Origin: Agelas oroides
Lineage: Eukaryota; Porifera; Demospongiae; Agelasida; Agelasidae
Assembly (NCBI GenBank): GCA_949130485.1
Contig: OX422184.1
Location: 5,560,655-5,624,654, forward strand
Length of the DNA stretch: 64,000 bases
Direction: 5' to 3'
This document shows positions 1 to 12,500 of this stretch, piece by piece. The notes under the pieces are model-generated. The model did not search any database. It had not been told where the DNA came from and saw only the letters and a list, made by a program, of their open reading frames with translations. Every line of letters begins with the position of its first letter. Position 1 is the first letter of the stretch. The translations under genes and the position numbers were made by a program.

Positions 1-3000
1 TGGAGTTACAAACTGCTGAACGTCATGATCAATTATTCCATTGCGGGTCTGCCAGTCTTGGTATGTGGTTGTTCTAACGGTTGTCTCACTGGCAATAAAA
101 CTGCAAGCAACAAAAATGAACTTATGTTATCCAGCACAACATGTCATACTCGCCCTAAGAACAGGATTTTAGATGGTTACTTCGGTGTATCTGAAATGAC
201 TATCTTTTCCATTCTCACAGGAACCAATTACATAATTATCAAATTAATTGTGTTTGCTTAGATTATCACAGAGATTGCAAAGCTTGTTAACTATGTTTTG
301 CAGACTTCAATATCTGTGTTCAGCCACTGGCCTAACAAAATTTGGTTGCCATGGTAATGGACACTAAGTAACAACCGACTGGTAGTTTACTGGTTAGTGA
401 AATCCATACTTCCTTTTCTCGTTTTTTTTTTTAAATAAATAAAGACAAAGCTGTAATTGCAAATATTCTAAAAGTATATCGTGTGCGTGCAGCGAATTCG
501 CGAAATTATTTGAACGAAATCTTCCAATATTTCTATTCGCGAAAATTTGGACCCTCGAAAATTTAGCGCTATAGCTACAGTAATAGACAGTTGTGGCCAC
601 ATCATAGGATATCTACATATGTGTATAGGGACCCATTCTAGTGGTACTCCATGAGGTTTGATGGCATAAAGGTAAGGCAATGCTTAAGTTTGCTCACCCA
701 GATCCATCACTTGGTGGGAATCCAAATTGGTCTCTTGGTGTACGAGGATTTCCTTCTTCGTCACGAAAGAAAGCATACACACTTGGAGAAAAACCCTACA
801 AATGAAAGTGAAAAATTGAAATAGGTTTGCTTACTTGTATACTGTATAATTAAGGGTAGCTGGACCATTGATATTGTCTTTAGTATAAATGAGGGCGTTC
901 TTTATGCAGGTTATTGATCTACATTTGGGAAACTATACTATGCAGTTTAACTGTGAAGCAATACAGCAGCAAGAGATACAGTAGTAAGAGATTCCATTGT
1001 GCACATTGCTTCACCGGTAATTAAATTACAGTGCATCACAGTTTACCAAACTATAAGGACAATAATGTATGTTGCTTATGCCAACTTGTGAAATATGTTC
1101 TTCAGATCAAGTGTTGCTCTTACCAGTGCATGAATAACTTCATGTATTCCTATTCTGATGTTGTCCTCATCTGAACGTGCTTGAAACTGATCTGGACAGA
1201 AATTAATGCCTCCTGCAATAGGACTAAGAAAAGAGTAATTGTAGCTATGTTTATAATCTTTCCATATCCGTATTGTCTTCTGTGGTTTACTCTAAATACA
1301 GCAACTTGATAATAGAGCAACAAGCTACTGAGTGCCTAGCTACCAAATACCTACTGCAGACTCTATGCACTAGTCAGTTTCTGTTTGTTGATAGTTGATG
1401 CCTTCCATGGTCAGTGCAAGCCATCATCATATTTCCTGATATGCACATACCACTTATAACTTCAATTTAATATGCAGGTGGTTGGATTTCATAGTTTAGA
1501 GTCTCTTTGTGGTGTGGAAAGATTAAATGAAGAGTATTTTCTCTGTTGCAGTTAGTATGTAATTTAGCTATCTGCTTGTTTAGTGTCAACACAAAGCTAC
1601 CATGTAATATTTAGTCTCACCGATCCAATGTGGCTTCCAGCTCGCAGACATTCGCAAAGGCTAGAACTCCATTATTTGTACATGAACCTCCTCGATTAGC
1701 TCCTACGTACAGTATGTAGTCTGTGTTATTCACTCCTGGACCATCTGAGCCAATTGTTACACAAGTAGCTGAACTACCGCTGCACTGAACACAACGCTGT
1801 AGAATGAAAAGAAGTAAGTAATGCAGTGTAAATTAGCAAGATGTATCTAGCATAGCAGTGTGACCATGAAAAGTGGGCACATACAAACTTCATCCATTAG
1901 AAAGTAGTATTACAACTGAAGGACCGAGAGGTAAAGTGAATGTGGAATTGCATGAATTTATGCACATCCTATGAACATTCTCAGCAGCACCTGAAACACG
2001 TTTTAAGAGTATCCTCAAGTTAGGGGGGATTTAGGTTATCTTTTCAGGCCTTCTTTCCCTGGACATAGGCAATCAGCAGTGAATATGTTTAGCAGTTACT
2101 TAACATGCAACCATTCTAGGTGCTTGTGTACAATTAGCTGAGTGAACACTCTAACAAAAGCCCGCCTCTTTGCCGCTGTGTTTCACAGCTTAGTATATTC
2201 CTATGTCACACCGTCCAGATGGCGGGTATAGAAACCGTATGGGAGTTGCACACTCTGTTATGAACTCTTGCTACTATGAATAAACCCTTTCATCATGATT
2301 GTGGAGATCTCCAAGAAAGTTGGAAGCTTGCAACAGATTACAAACTTATCACAGTTTAGTCCAAGTTGGACTGACTTTTACTCATGTTATATTGCCATAT
2401 ACCTTTAGGTGTTCTTCAGGTATTTGTGCTAACACACACAATGTTTGAGCACTACATTGTGTAACACATCTTCGTACAGGTCCAATCGGAAGAAAGAATG
2501 TACCGCCCACACAGTCCCTGTACAATCAATTTATGAAGTGCAAGAGAAGAACAGTTACTATTAAAGATTACAAAACTGTAGTATGTGATTCTTTGCTTGT
2601 ATGCATTCACATATTAACTGGGAACTACAGAGAAAAAAAAAACCAATGGACCTATGAACTTCACTTATAATAGTTCCTTAAATATGTGTATGTATGCATG
2701 GTGGTATTGCAGGTTAGTAGCTACCATTCTAAATCTCAGTGTGGCTTTACGTAGCAACGCACCTTTCAAGAAGGATTGGAGAAGTGGCAGGAATTACACT
2801 CAGTGCAGCTTCAATATATGATTCAACTGCTGGGATTACAATGTTCTATAAATGGAAGAAATGAGTAGACAGGTACTTTCTGGGAGTATAAGTTAAGTTT
2901 GAATTAGAGGTAAAGAAAAGTGAGCAGGCTAGGTTGCTCAAAGTATGTTATACAAGTAAACATTTGCAATTATGGAGAAAATCACCAGACCAGATGACCG

Positions 3001-5964
3001 GCATCAGACGTTTAACTAGGACTCGAGGTATAAAAAAGCACTTCTCATTCTTGGGATACAAGGAATTGCCAGAAGAGTTGGATGGGGGTGGGTAGTTACC
3101 ATTCTGCAGTGTTACTGTTTACTATAAACAAAAACATTCTATTAATCTATTGACATTCCCATGATTCCTATATAGCAACCTACTGGTATGAAACGTGACA
3201 TAGTTGTCATTGTAAAGGTTTCTTTCTCACTGTGGTTGAGATGTCCACTTGTAACCTTTTTTACCTCCCACATTGCTGCATAAAACTAACATTGATGAAG
3301 CTTATTGCAAATGTTTACTTGTTGATTTACACCAAGCTACATAGCTGAATGTAACATTGTAAAAGGGGATGCTTGCCTGCATGATTTAATATAGAACCAT
3401 GTGGGTGCTAATTATGAAACTTGGGCATTTATTGCTGCATTGGGCATGTACTTGGTAAATGGTTAATGGAATGACCTAAATCATATCTACATGTTTAGCT
3501 TGTGCACTTGAAACTCAAAGTAAGCACATAGATAGTGGGAACAATTATTACACTACATATCCACTACAGAAATAGACGAAAGAACCACCGGCTGCAGACA
3601 AAGGAAGAGACAGTGGATATGAATGGTTTACTTTGGTTTATGGCAGTAGCTATACACTGAGAGACATGCTTGGTTAGTGACCTTGGCCGCACTATCACAT
3701 AATATGGTACACCATGTGATACATGCATGGTGTACCATATGATAATACACCAATTGCATGGTGGTTCACTTCAGTGATTGAAGTCAATTAATTCTTGGAA
3801 AGCTTATACTTCCTATTCAGTAATACTATAGCTGTGGTTATAGATTGAGTTTCACAATCAGGAGGAGTGTGGGAAACTGATAGCCCTTGTGTACAACCAA
3901 ATACTACATGCTTAAACACACAGCAGGGCTATGGAATAATTCAAACTTCCTGTTTATAGTCCCATGGTGTGATGTATGGTACTAATCAGAAGGTTTCTTA
4001 TTCCTAAATATATACTGGCACAACACGCTTCTTGGTAGCAAATGCCCATAACACAGCTGCGTAAAGACACACATAAGTGAGAACACTACTTTAAACGGCC
4101 CAAGTGGGAGACATCTCCTTTGAGGCTGTCATTAACTCAGTGCAATGGAAAGAAAACCTACAGTACAATATTGTGTGTGGCTAGCTGTAAACTAGAAAGA
4201 ATTAAATACACATCTTCAAATTAGGTCATGGACACCTTGCAGTGTAACTATGTAGCAAATTAAAGTGAATCAATAGCTACATTTCTAATTGCCAGAAACA
4301 GAGTGCATGGGTTAAGTGGCTGATATAGGGAACATTTGCTAATTGAAGAGCTCAGAAAGTGCCTGTCTCATTTGCTAGAAGAGCTCAGAAAGTACCTGTC
4401 TCATTTGCTAATGGAAGAGCTCAGAAAGTGCCTGTCTCATTTGCTAATTGAAGAGCTCAGAAAGTGCCTGTCTCGTTTGCTAATGGAAGAGCTCAGAAAG
4501 TGCCTGTCTCGTTTGCTAATGGAAGAGCTCAGAAAGTGCCTGTCTCGTTTGCTAATGGAAGAGCTCAGAAAGTGCCTGTCTCATTTGCTAATTGAAGAGC
4601 TCAGAAAGTGCCTGTCTCATTTGCTAATTGAAGAGCTCAGAAAGTGCCTGTCTCATTTGCTAATTGAAGAGCTCAGAAAGTGCCTGTCTCATTTGCTAAT
4701 TGAAGAGCTCAGAAAGTGCCTGTCTCATTTGCTAATTGAAGAGCTCAGAAAGTGCCTGTCTCATTTGCTAATTGAAGAGCTCAGAAAGTGCCTGTCTCAT
4801 TTGCTAATTGAAGAGCTCAGAAAGTGCCTGTCTCATTTGCTAATTGAAGAGCTCAGAAAGTGCCTGTCTCATTTGCTAATTGAAGAGCTCAGAAGCATTG
4901 TGGACTAAGTAGCTGGTAATTCTAGCATTTGTTGCCAGAATTTCTGCAGGTATGTATTATTCTGAGTTGTTTTGTCAGTAAGGTTACAAATGGTGCCTCC
5001 CGTTAACTCATACAATTGCATTCAGAGTTAATTAGGTATTTGGAACCTTACTAACAAATATAGGAATTAGGCAGCAGGTCTGGTAAGATTGTCAACCAAC
5101 ATTTACAGTGATTTTATTGTTAGGCTAATCCTGTTCTTACCCTACAGATAGGCTACATAATGTACCATGTTGATCGAGTGCATGCACTATGACAAAGGTG
5201 CACTCAGGTTTGAAAGGTAACAACAACCCAAGACTAGTTGATACAAGGAGGGTGTACCAGTACAGCTTAACCATAACTGTTGGCTAGTCGTTCATTTTAG
5301 AAAGGATATCATATGCAGGATTTCACTAAGTTTATATTTGCAAGTGTATGTAGTGCATATTTTTTACGTAAAGGAGTTGTGACCTGAAGTGGTGTTTTAC
5401 CTGCAGGGCATTTATGATCTGAATCACAGTAAGCAACTCAAAAGCACAGCAGGTATTGTAAACGCTACTGACTTGTTCTATTGTAAACTTGACATCATGA
5501 AAATTAAATTTGCATGTAACGTTTACATACCTGTAGTCTGCTTCGCTGAGTGCTGCTGAGCCTAGGACATAGATATCCAAGAACACGTTACAATGGCAGG
5601 TGTTAGCTACAGTACAAGTGAAGGATCTGCTAGTTGCAGGCTTACTCTGTGTCCACAGTGCTGTCATAGTGGACATGAATTCTAAACGGTTGAAACTGTG
5701 GTGTGGTTTGCCTTTTCCCTCTGCTTCCACTTGAATCCTGCTGGACTCCATACACAAGCTTCAAAGTACGATGGAGAGTAAGCAACATGTTTAAAAAATG
5801 CAACTACATTGAATGTATGAGACTATACTTACATTTGTATTCCTCTCATGGACACACTGAATAAAGTCATCATCTATTCTGAGCCTCGCATTGACACTGG
5901 CCACAGTCAACAGGAAGACAAAACACAACAGTGACCTACAAAACCTTTGTTCAGCCATTTTCAT
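1..5964 (-). CDS. Leishmanolysin-like (M8) secreted metallopeptidase, copy A, 3' part outside window
   Basis: Nine exons read on the minus strand with consistent phases: 5833-5964, 5646-5758, 5531-5561, 2763-2845, 2403-2517, 1621-1796, 1124-1223, 698-795, 1-100 (cut by the window edge). Two in-frame ATGs (5964, 5958) precede a hydrophobic signal peptide; 5958 matches the start of copy B. Exon 2 carries a furin-like RGKR before the conserved PFRIHVHYDSTVDT. Exon 6 has the DYILYVGA stretch and exon 7 DRPIAGGINFCPD followed by the zinc motif HEVIHAL. These are diagnostic of peptidase family M8 (leishmanolysin/invadolysin), zinc endopeptidases that are secreted or surface-bound. The third zinc histidine and Met-turn lie in exons left of position 1. 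Exon borders are identical to copy B at 9526-26557, so this is a tandem paralogue. No frameshift or stop was found in the visible exons. Whether it shares copy B's extra C-terminal domains cannot be seen. Confidence 0.88.
2068..2272. repeat. Half copy of the 14012-14289 foldback element, in intron 5 of copy A
   Basis: This stretch, ending in a GGGAGTTGCACACTC core and TATGAACTCTTG, closely matches the right half of the inverted-repeat element at 14012-14289 in copy B. Only one arm is present here. The two copies lie in non-equivalent introns (5 in copy A, 21 in copy B), so they are independent insertions rather than duplicated with the gene. Confidence 0.6.
4334..4895. repeat. 36-bp minisatellite, about 15-16 copies, in intron 3 of copy A
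   Basis: Units of 36 bp built around GAAGAGCTCAGAAAGTGCCT are arranged head to tail between exons 4 and 3 of copy A. The left copies differ (ATGGA versus ATTGA, CTCGT versus CTCAT, and a shortened second unit) while the right-hand copies are essentially identical. Because 36 is divisible by three, the array is open for 190 codons on the plus strand; this is treated as a by-product. Confidence 0.95.
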
Positions 5965-6461
5965 ACTCGTAGCTGTGCAGCTAGTGCAACAAAATTTGTA
6001 CGTATTGCACTGCTATGTAAATAGTGATTCAGTGCCATATATATACTGCCTTGTACACTGAGTACTTGGTACCACTTTACACACCAATGATTAACATACC
6101 TGAGACTAGCCCTACTATGGCCATAGCAAGTAAACATGCATTCCAATATCACCATTAGTATACTCATTTTCATTACATGTACATGAGCCGATTATGTATG
6201 CTGTAGCTATGCTATTCTCATGCAGTTATTATGTCATTCTTCTGGTGTGTAAAGTGGTGCCAAGTACCCTGTGTCAAATCTTGCATACCAAGTAGATTCT
6301 ACTGTTACTGGCCATGTAGATTACATCTGCTGTCAATTTGTTTGTTGTTGTGGAGAGCAAGTTATTCTACTATGGCAGTTACGTATTTCTGCCAATACGG
6401 AGGGCCGTACTCATCAAGGTCAAGTTACTAGTATGTGTGTACTGAGCATGCAACAACTAGT

Positions 6462-6600
6462 GGGGTCTGGGGCATGTTCCCCCAGAAACATTTTGGAATT
6501 TAGGTGTGCTGAGGTTGCTTCTGAGACCATTTTTAGACCAAAAGAGCAGCCAGACGACAGACGTCTGCATTAGCAGGCACTAGTTTTGGCCTCCCGATCA
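6462..6600. repeat. Dispersed repeat of the GGGTCTGGGGCATG-CCCCC type
   Basis: The sequence GGGGTCTGGGGCATGTTCCCCCAG followed by an AT-rich part and GAGACCATTTTTAGACC recurs in diverged form near 7270-7330 and at 34695-34800. The related copies share the short GC palindrome and the downstream TTTTAGACC-like segment. No coding capacity was seen, and the class of element is not identified. Confidence 0.5.
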
Positions 6601-6877
6601 ATCCCTTGAAGAATGGAAAGTAGTTGAGAGGATGGGGCTCATCAGGAAGACTTGGAAGAGACTCTTTCACACTGTTCACAGCCATCTCAATAGTTTCAGC
6701 ACGTGGCATCTCACTTGCCAACGCGCATGCTATATGCGTGTGGACGTCGCGTGGGAGTAAGCCAAGAGTGAGGAAAAAAAGTGTTCCGGTTGAAACCGGA
6801 CTAACAGGAGGACGAGCGGGTACGGTCCTGCGGGCCATACTGTTGCATTCAGTATTTGCCATAAGTAAACTACCCAC
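6533..6877 (-). CDS. Unassigned 114-codon reading frame in the intergenic spacer
   Basis: An open frame between copies A and B has a protein-like composition (hydrophobic LFFLTLGLLP, then an acidic/proline-rich tail) but no family was recognised. It overlaps the dispersed repeat at 6462-6600 and an open frame on the other strand, so it may be a fragment of a mobile element or chance. There is no splice context to link it to either metallopeptidase gene. Confidence 0.2.
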   Translation of the reverse strand: MGSLLMANTECNSMARRTVPARPPVSPVSTGTLFFLTLGLLPRDVHTHIACALASEMPRAETIEMAVNSVKESLPSLPDEPHPLNYFPFFKGLIGRPKLVPANADVCRLAALLV

Positions 6878-7149
6878 AAACTGATAGCATTTTTCACCTT
6901 TTCACTGCACATGGAAATGCTTACAGAATACATACTGGTGCACTATTTGAGTGCAGTGCAGCATCATCTTGACTATGTCACTGGTCTAATGAAGTACTCA
7001 CTGCCTTCACTCTTAGCTAAATACTTACTGTCCTTCACTTAGCAGTTCGTATGGCAACTCAGAGAATGGGCAGAAGGAATGAGTCATTGAGATGACAGGA
7101 ATGGATATGTACCTGTGTTCCTGTGTCTACCAGACATCATCTAATTACT

Positions 7150-7560
7150 ACATACAGCACTTCATTTGGGGGGGGGGGGGGGAGGTCAAAGGGGGGCATT
7201 TGTCCTCCCCCCCCCTTACTAGAATTTTGCCCCGTCGTGTTGTTGTGCTTTATACACAAAATATATGGGTGGTCTGGGGGCTTGCCCCCAGGAAACTTTA
7301 GACCCTCTGAGGTCACTTTTTCAAGTAAAAGTTTCATTATCTATGAACAGAACTGGTTAGCACATTTGGTAAGGCACTCTTAACTTGTAAGTTCCAAGGG
7401 GGTTGTCCTACCCTTGTTCCCAGGCCTCTCGGAGCAGTACCTCTTGGCAGTACAAAATGTACTGTGTGAGGTGTGGGAACAAGACTAGTGATGCCCCCCC
7501 AAACTTTTTAACCATCAACTTTTGCCCCCTCTTGACAATTTTTCTAAATGAACCCCTGTA
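7150..7560. repeat. GC-homopolymer-rich degenerate repeat region
   Basis: Runs of G (around 7169) and C (around 7207 and 7494) alternate with TTTTGCCCC and AACTTTT motifs, and with a TTCCCAGGCCTC piece like the tips of the foldback family at 12652. This looks like several decayed elements overlapping. No gene is seen. Confidence 0.5.
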
Positions 7561-7662
7561 GATATATATGGTATTGATGCAACCATAAGCGAATTACAAT
7601 GAACTCCCTTCTGTGTTTTCTTCAAGACCAAGACCAATAATAATTTTTGCAATAATGTTGTC

Positions 7663-8099
7663 AAGTAAAACCTCTTTTATCCGGACCTCGAACTAAACGG
7701 GCACCTCCTTCTGCTGGGCACTATCTTTGGCCACACCAATGAATTTCCTGTTGGCCAGGGATGCTTGACTTGTGTAAACTCAGTATTCAGCATGCAATGT
7801 TTACACAGTCTGCAGCCAGTGGCTTCACCCCCCTTCTGGCTTCTCTAAGGATGCTACCTTTTGCTAGTATAACTGAGTTTAGGACACTTTTTCTTTTACA
7901 CTTGAGCTACCTGGTCCCTGGTCATTTTTAATCATTTGTAGGACCACAAACAGGAAATTGAATATGAGTGGCCTTACTTTTATGACATTTTAATGACATA
8001 TGTTGGGTACATGTCGATATACATGTTTCTCAGTTACGGGCATTTCTAAGTTACGGGCATCCCCCGGTCCCATGCTGCCCAGATAAGAGAGATTTTACT
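7663..8099. mobile_element. Non-autonomous pogo/Tc1-like element (about 435 bp)
   Basis: Terminal inverted repeats AGTAAAACCTCTTTTATCCGG at the left and CCAGATAAGAGAGATTTTACT at the right (about 21 bp, few mismatches) bound a segment with no open frame. The termini and the wording (CCGGACC, GGTCCC inside) resemble pogo/Tigger-derived MITEs. It lies between the two metallopeptidase genes, and the flanking target site is not clean. Confidence 0.65.
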
Positions 8100-9525
8100 A
8101 TTATACTGTATATGTAGGTAACTGTGTGGTAGAAAATGTAATATAGTGTTCACATCTCTTTCTGTCTGATGTTGATAGTTCAGCCATTTTATGTACTTCT
8201 GTCTATTAAGTTAGCTACCCAAATGATCTTCTTTTACATATACTACAAAGTGGCCAAGCTGCGAGCAGAATATGCCAAAAAAAAAATCTAACATACTTAG
8301 TAGCCATTATCCCTGTCCTCTTTAACTGACTAATGAGCTCATAGACCTTCCATGAATCTCAATAATGAGGGAAGAAAACTTGTTACTATGGTGATGGCTA
8401 CTAATTTAACGTAGATGTTGCATTGGTGATCATGAAGTTAGAACTCCATTTACTACTGTGGAAAACCTGCACCAACATAGGGTGAACAAGCTCACAAGTA
8501 TAAATGTACTCACATCTTTGGTTTGTAGACTATATAGTGCATGCAGCTCTCTTGTGAACTAGATGGTGCCAGTCTTACAGCAATACAGTGGACATAAGAC
8601 TTATAGATCTCAATAAAACATGAAGTTTATCTGAAATCCTAGTGTTGCAGTACAACCATGTACCTGAAGCATACACACCTCACTTGTACAACCACACTGT
8701 AAAAAATTAGCTTACTTTGCCATTGCATGATATAGTCTGTTCACACGATCCCCATAAGCACATATTTAACAACATATACACAATGTTTTTTCTGTTTCAT
8801 TTTTGAATACTATGGATACATAGCTATACAGTAAGTGTATAAATAATGCCTTCGTGGAACATGTACTTTGTCCATGTTGACATTGTTTTTTTAATAACCA
8901 AAATTCTAATGTAATCAGGTGTAGAGACGTAAATGCTGATCATTTTGTGTTGCATTTTCATTAACGAGGCATCCTTGGTGTATTTTAACAGTCATAGTGG
9001 ACTACTACTGCTGTCGTCATCAACCTAAATGAATTAAGTATTAGTGTTAGAGAGGCAGTTGAGTAATCAAAAGACAAGATGATTGCAGGCATGAACAATC
9101 AATGAGCCACATTTCCATACAAGTAGGCCTAGATGTTATGCAAAGTCACCCACTGATACTTAATGTGAGAATTGTTAACATGTGGCAACTACATGCAAGC
9201 ATTGTTTGCATATGTATATAGAACACTTTACTGAAGAACAGCAATTTAATTTTACATTTTGATCACTAGAGTTGTTTTCATTCTTAAATGTTCGGAAGAT
9301 GTATTGAGTTGCAGTTAGATTCCCTTGTACAGCTAACTAAACACATTGAAGGTATAAAGTGTATATCTCATGAAATCACATGAACAAATGAATTTTTAAT
9401 GTTTACAATGACTGTTTCTCTAATAAACTAAATTGGAATGATGTCAGTGCTCAAAAGTCATTCTGTCTGTGCCTAAACTTTATATAGTCCAGCTTTGTGT
9501 TAAAAGTAGAATAAAATGATAATGG
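8100..9525. other. Spacer downstream of copy B, no gene seen
   Basis: AT-rich sequence holding the 3' flank of copy B and one copy (about 9080-9170) of a dispersed repeat with the core ATGAACAATCAA. That repeat recurs at 25095-25200 and 26750-26890. No coding exon, RNA gene or clear polyadenylation signal was identified. Confidence 0.5.
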
Positions 9526-12500
9526 TCAGGCAATCTTAAATCGGAGGGTACGTGGTATCTTCCTCCTTGTGCAACGAGGATCAATGGGCCTTATGAGCAG
9601 CTCATGATTTCCAGTTGCAAGTCCACTCTTAACAAATCCCTCAGAAGATTGGCCTAATATGTAGGATGGGTATAAATGAAAATTGAAATTTAACATATCA
9701 TTTCATGTAGTTTAACAATTCATTATCTCCAATTCTGTAACATATCATTGCATGTAGTTTAACAATCCAATTCTGTGACATATCATTGCATGTAGTTTAA
9801 CAATCCAATTCTGTGACATATCATTGCATGTAGTTTAACAATCCAATTCTGTGACATATCATTGCATGTAGTTTAACAATCCAATTCTGTGACATATCAT
9901 TGCATGCAGTTTAACAATCCAATTCTGTAACATATCATTGCATGCAGTTTAACAATCCAATTCTGTAACATCATTGCATGCAGTTTAACAATTCATTACC
10001 TCCAATTCTGTAACATATCATTGCATGCAGTTTAACAATCCAATTCTGTAACATATCATTGCACGTAGTTTAACAATTCATTACCTCCAATTCTGTAACA
10101 GCCATTCACTAAAATAATCACAATTCTCTCTATGTTCAACACACTAAGTTAAAGAGTTGTACCATTCCATGTTGCTTAAAAGCTAGTCACTTTAATTTGA
10201 TTGCCTCTAGTTGTATTAATGTTTCATAACACAACATAGATGAATATAAATGCACGAAGATTGTGATTTTTGAGGGTAGTATTACTACACTTAGTAAATT
10301 TATTGGCAACGATGGTATATAGGTAAAACTTTGTTTGCAACATTTCAAGGGCACTTGGCTCTCTTCATCATGCTTAGTAAGCCATGCAGATCAAGAGGAC
10401 CAAGTGCCCTTGAAATGTTGCAAAGACATATTGTTTACACATCGTCAATGCCAATAAATCTTCAGAATGCATAAAGAACGTCAAACCACTGATGTAATTA
10501 ACTACCACATTTTCATGGAGGTTATGATAACCAGCCTTCATTCATGAATGTATTTTTGAATACATCTAACTTCGTCAAACTTTGCAATGTCCCAGTTTCA
10601 GGGAACCTTCTTGCACTTTACAAAATTAAAATTGTTCCTTGCGATGAGTTTGAGTATGTTTGATGCACTCAATGCTTGATGATTACTTGCAATTAGAATA
10701 CACCGTCATAATTCTGTCATTTAGTACCAGTCATCCTTCAACTGATGCTGTGGTAGTCAAACATCTTGTTTGCTGTCAAACATTTCTTTGTTGTCACACA
10801 TATTGTCTATTGTCAAACATATCCTTTGTTGTCAGACATCTACAAGTATCACTTGCAATTACAAAATCATTCAGAAGTCATCCATTTCCAATATTATCAA
10901 TCTTGAACTTACAGTTCTCAGCTTTTCCATCAAGTGTGCAACGGAATAATGTAGCACGGTTGTCTGCACTTGGTCCAGTGCCCTGCCATTGTACTCTAAC
11001 AGTGTCTCCAGTGACAGTCAAGCCATCATTGATAAGATGGAGCCAGCAGTCAGTGACAGTATCTGAAAGCAGTCAACAGCACACCCTAACTCATTATGTA
11101 CTACTGTCAGCTATGTACCTGGTAATAGTGTTTTAATGTCATACTTAAGTACATGTACCAGTTCTGAAGGTTCTGTACATAATAACTTTTTCTCCAGCTG
11201 GGGTAGTTCCTTCCACAGTGAAGTTGTACATGCGCCGTCGTCCACTTGGTAAGCCAGTGAACGTGACACTTCCTGATGAACCTGTAAGAATAATACAATT
11301 AACAATCACCAACTGCTCCATCCAGCTTGTATCCCATATGCAAGGTTTACCAACAATCGCATTAGAAGTAACCTTACAATTTTGCGCTGGCCTGGGATTC
11401 AGCCTGCACATCACAGACTTATATGATGGTCCAATAGCAAGATCAACTCTAACAGTGTTGCCGTTAACACTTGGAGAATTATTGATCCATCTGAGCATAA
11501 ATGGTCCTTGGGCAGTTAGGGCTTGCCCAGAAGTTCCTTCTAGAGTGAAAGAGAAATTGTGAATCATGCATTGAGTATGATAATAAGTGGGTATGATGAT
11601 TTTGATTGCCACAGTGATGCACGATATGATACCACACACCAAGTAAAGTAGGTCTTGAGCTAATTCACTTGCATTTGTTATCTTGATCATAGTACAGTGC
11701 TTTTGTGGCTGTATCTTTCCAGAAACAGTTAACAACCCGTGAAGAAAAGGTTATCCGTTACCAGCTTGAGCTCAGAAAATAACTTGCCGACGTTTCGACT
11801 GAATGCTGCAGTCGTCATCAGGGCGAAAGTTTTCATTTATACAGAAGCCAACTGAGAAGCCACTCAAAGCTAACAACTCACTCAGTAGCTATTGCTCACT
11901 GGCCCTATCTAGTACAATCTGTACACTTACAAATTAATGTTAAGTTCATCTGCGCTTGTGTTAAACGATCCTGGTTATCAGTATACCTAATTAGATCTTG
12001 AACAAGCTAGCTATTACAGCCTTCAAAATAGTAGGGGAAGCTAGTATACAGTTAGTATAGGAGTGTGTGGGTTTTCATCAGCTAAAATTAATGTGAACAT
12101 TCCAGTTTAAATGTTATATGAAACCAAAACAATACGGGCAAGTCACCAGACCATTTTTCCAAAAACTAATTTATAACCCTCTCTGATCTCCATGTTTGTG
12201 AATCACTAGAAGTATAGTATTTTTCTGTGGCATGGGTTCTGCAGTTTGTTGCTGTTCTGATATACCCATACAATGAATTCACTCTAGTAAAACCAATTCC
12301 ATAATAAAATTGAACCGAGGGTGTATAGCTATCTACCTTTTTTGTACTGTGAAGTCAGTTAGTGAATCCAGTCTGATACTTGTACCTTGGCTTCTTCGGT
12401 GGTTCTTGCTTAACATAATAGTGTGTACTGTGGCATAAATAGGTGGGTGTACTTTCAAAAGAAAAGCACCTTTTTGCGACAACTTCATTCAAAAAAGGGG

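Noticed and set aside
4336-4908. 190-codon leucine-rich plus-strand frame
   Set aside because: It is the 36-bp minisatellite read in frame; it lies within an intron of copy A and has no independent coding evidence.
10335-10425. Second hammerhead ribozyme
   Set aside because: The spacing resembles one, but the invariant CUGAUGA core is altered and stem II does not pair.
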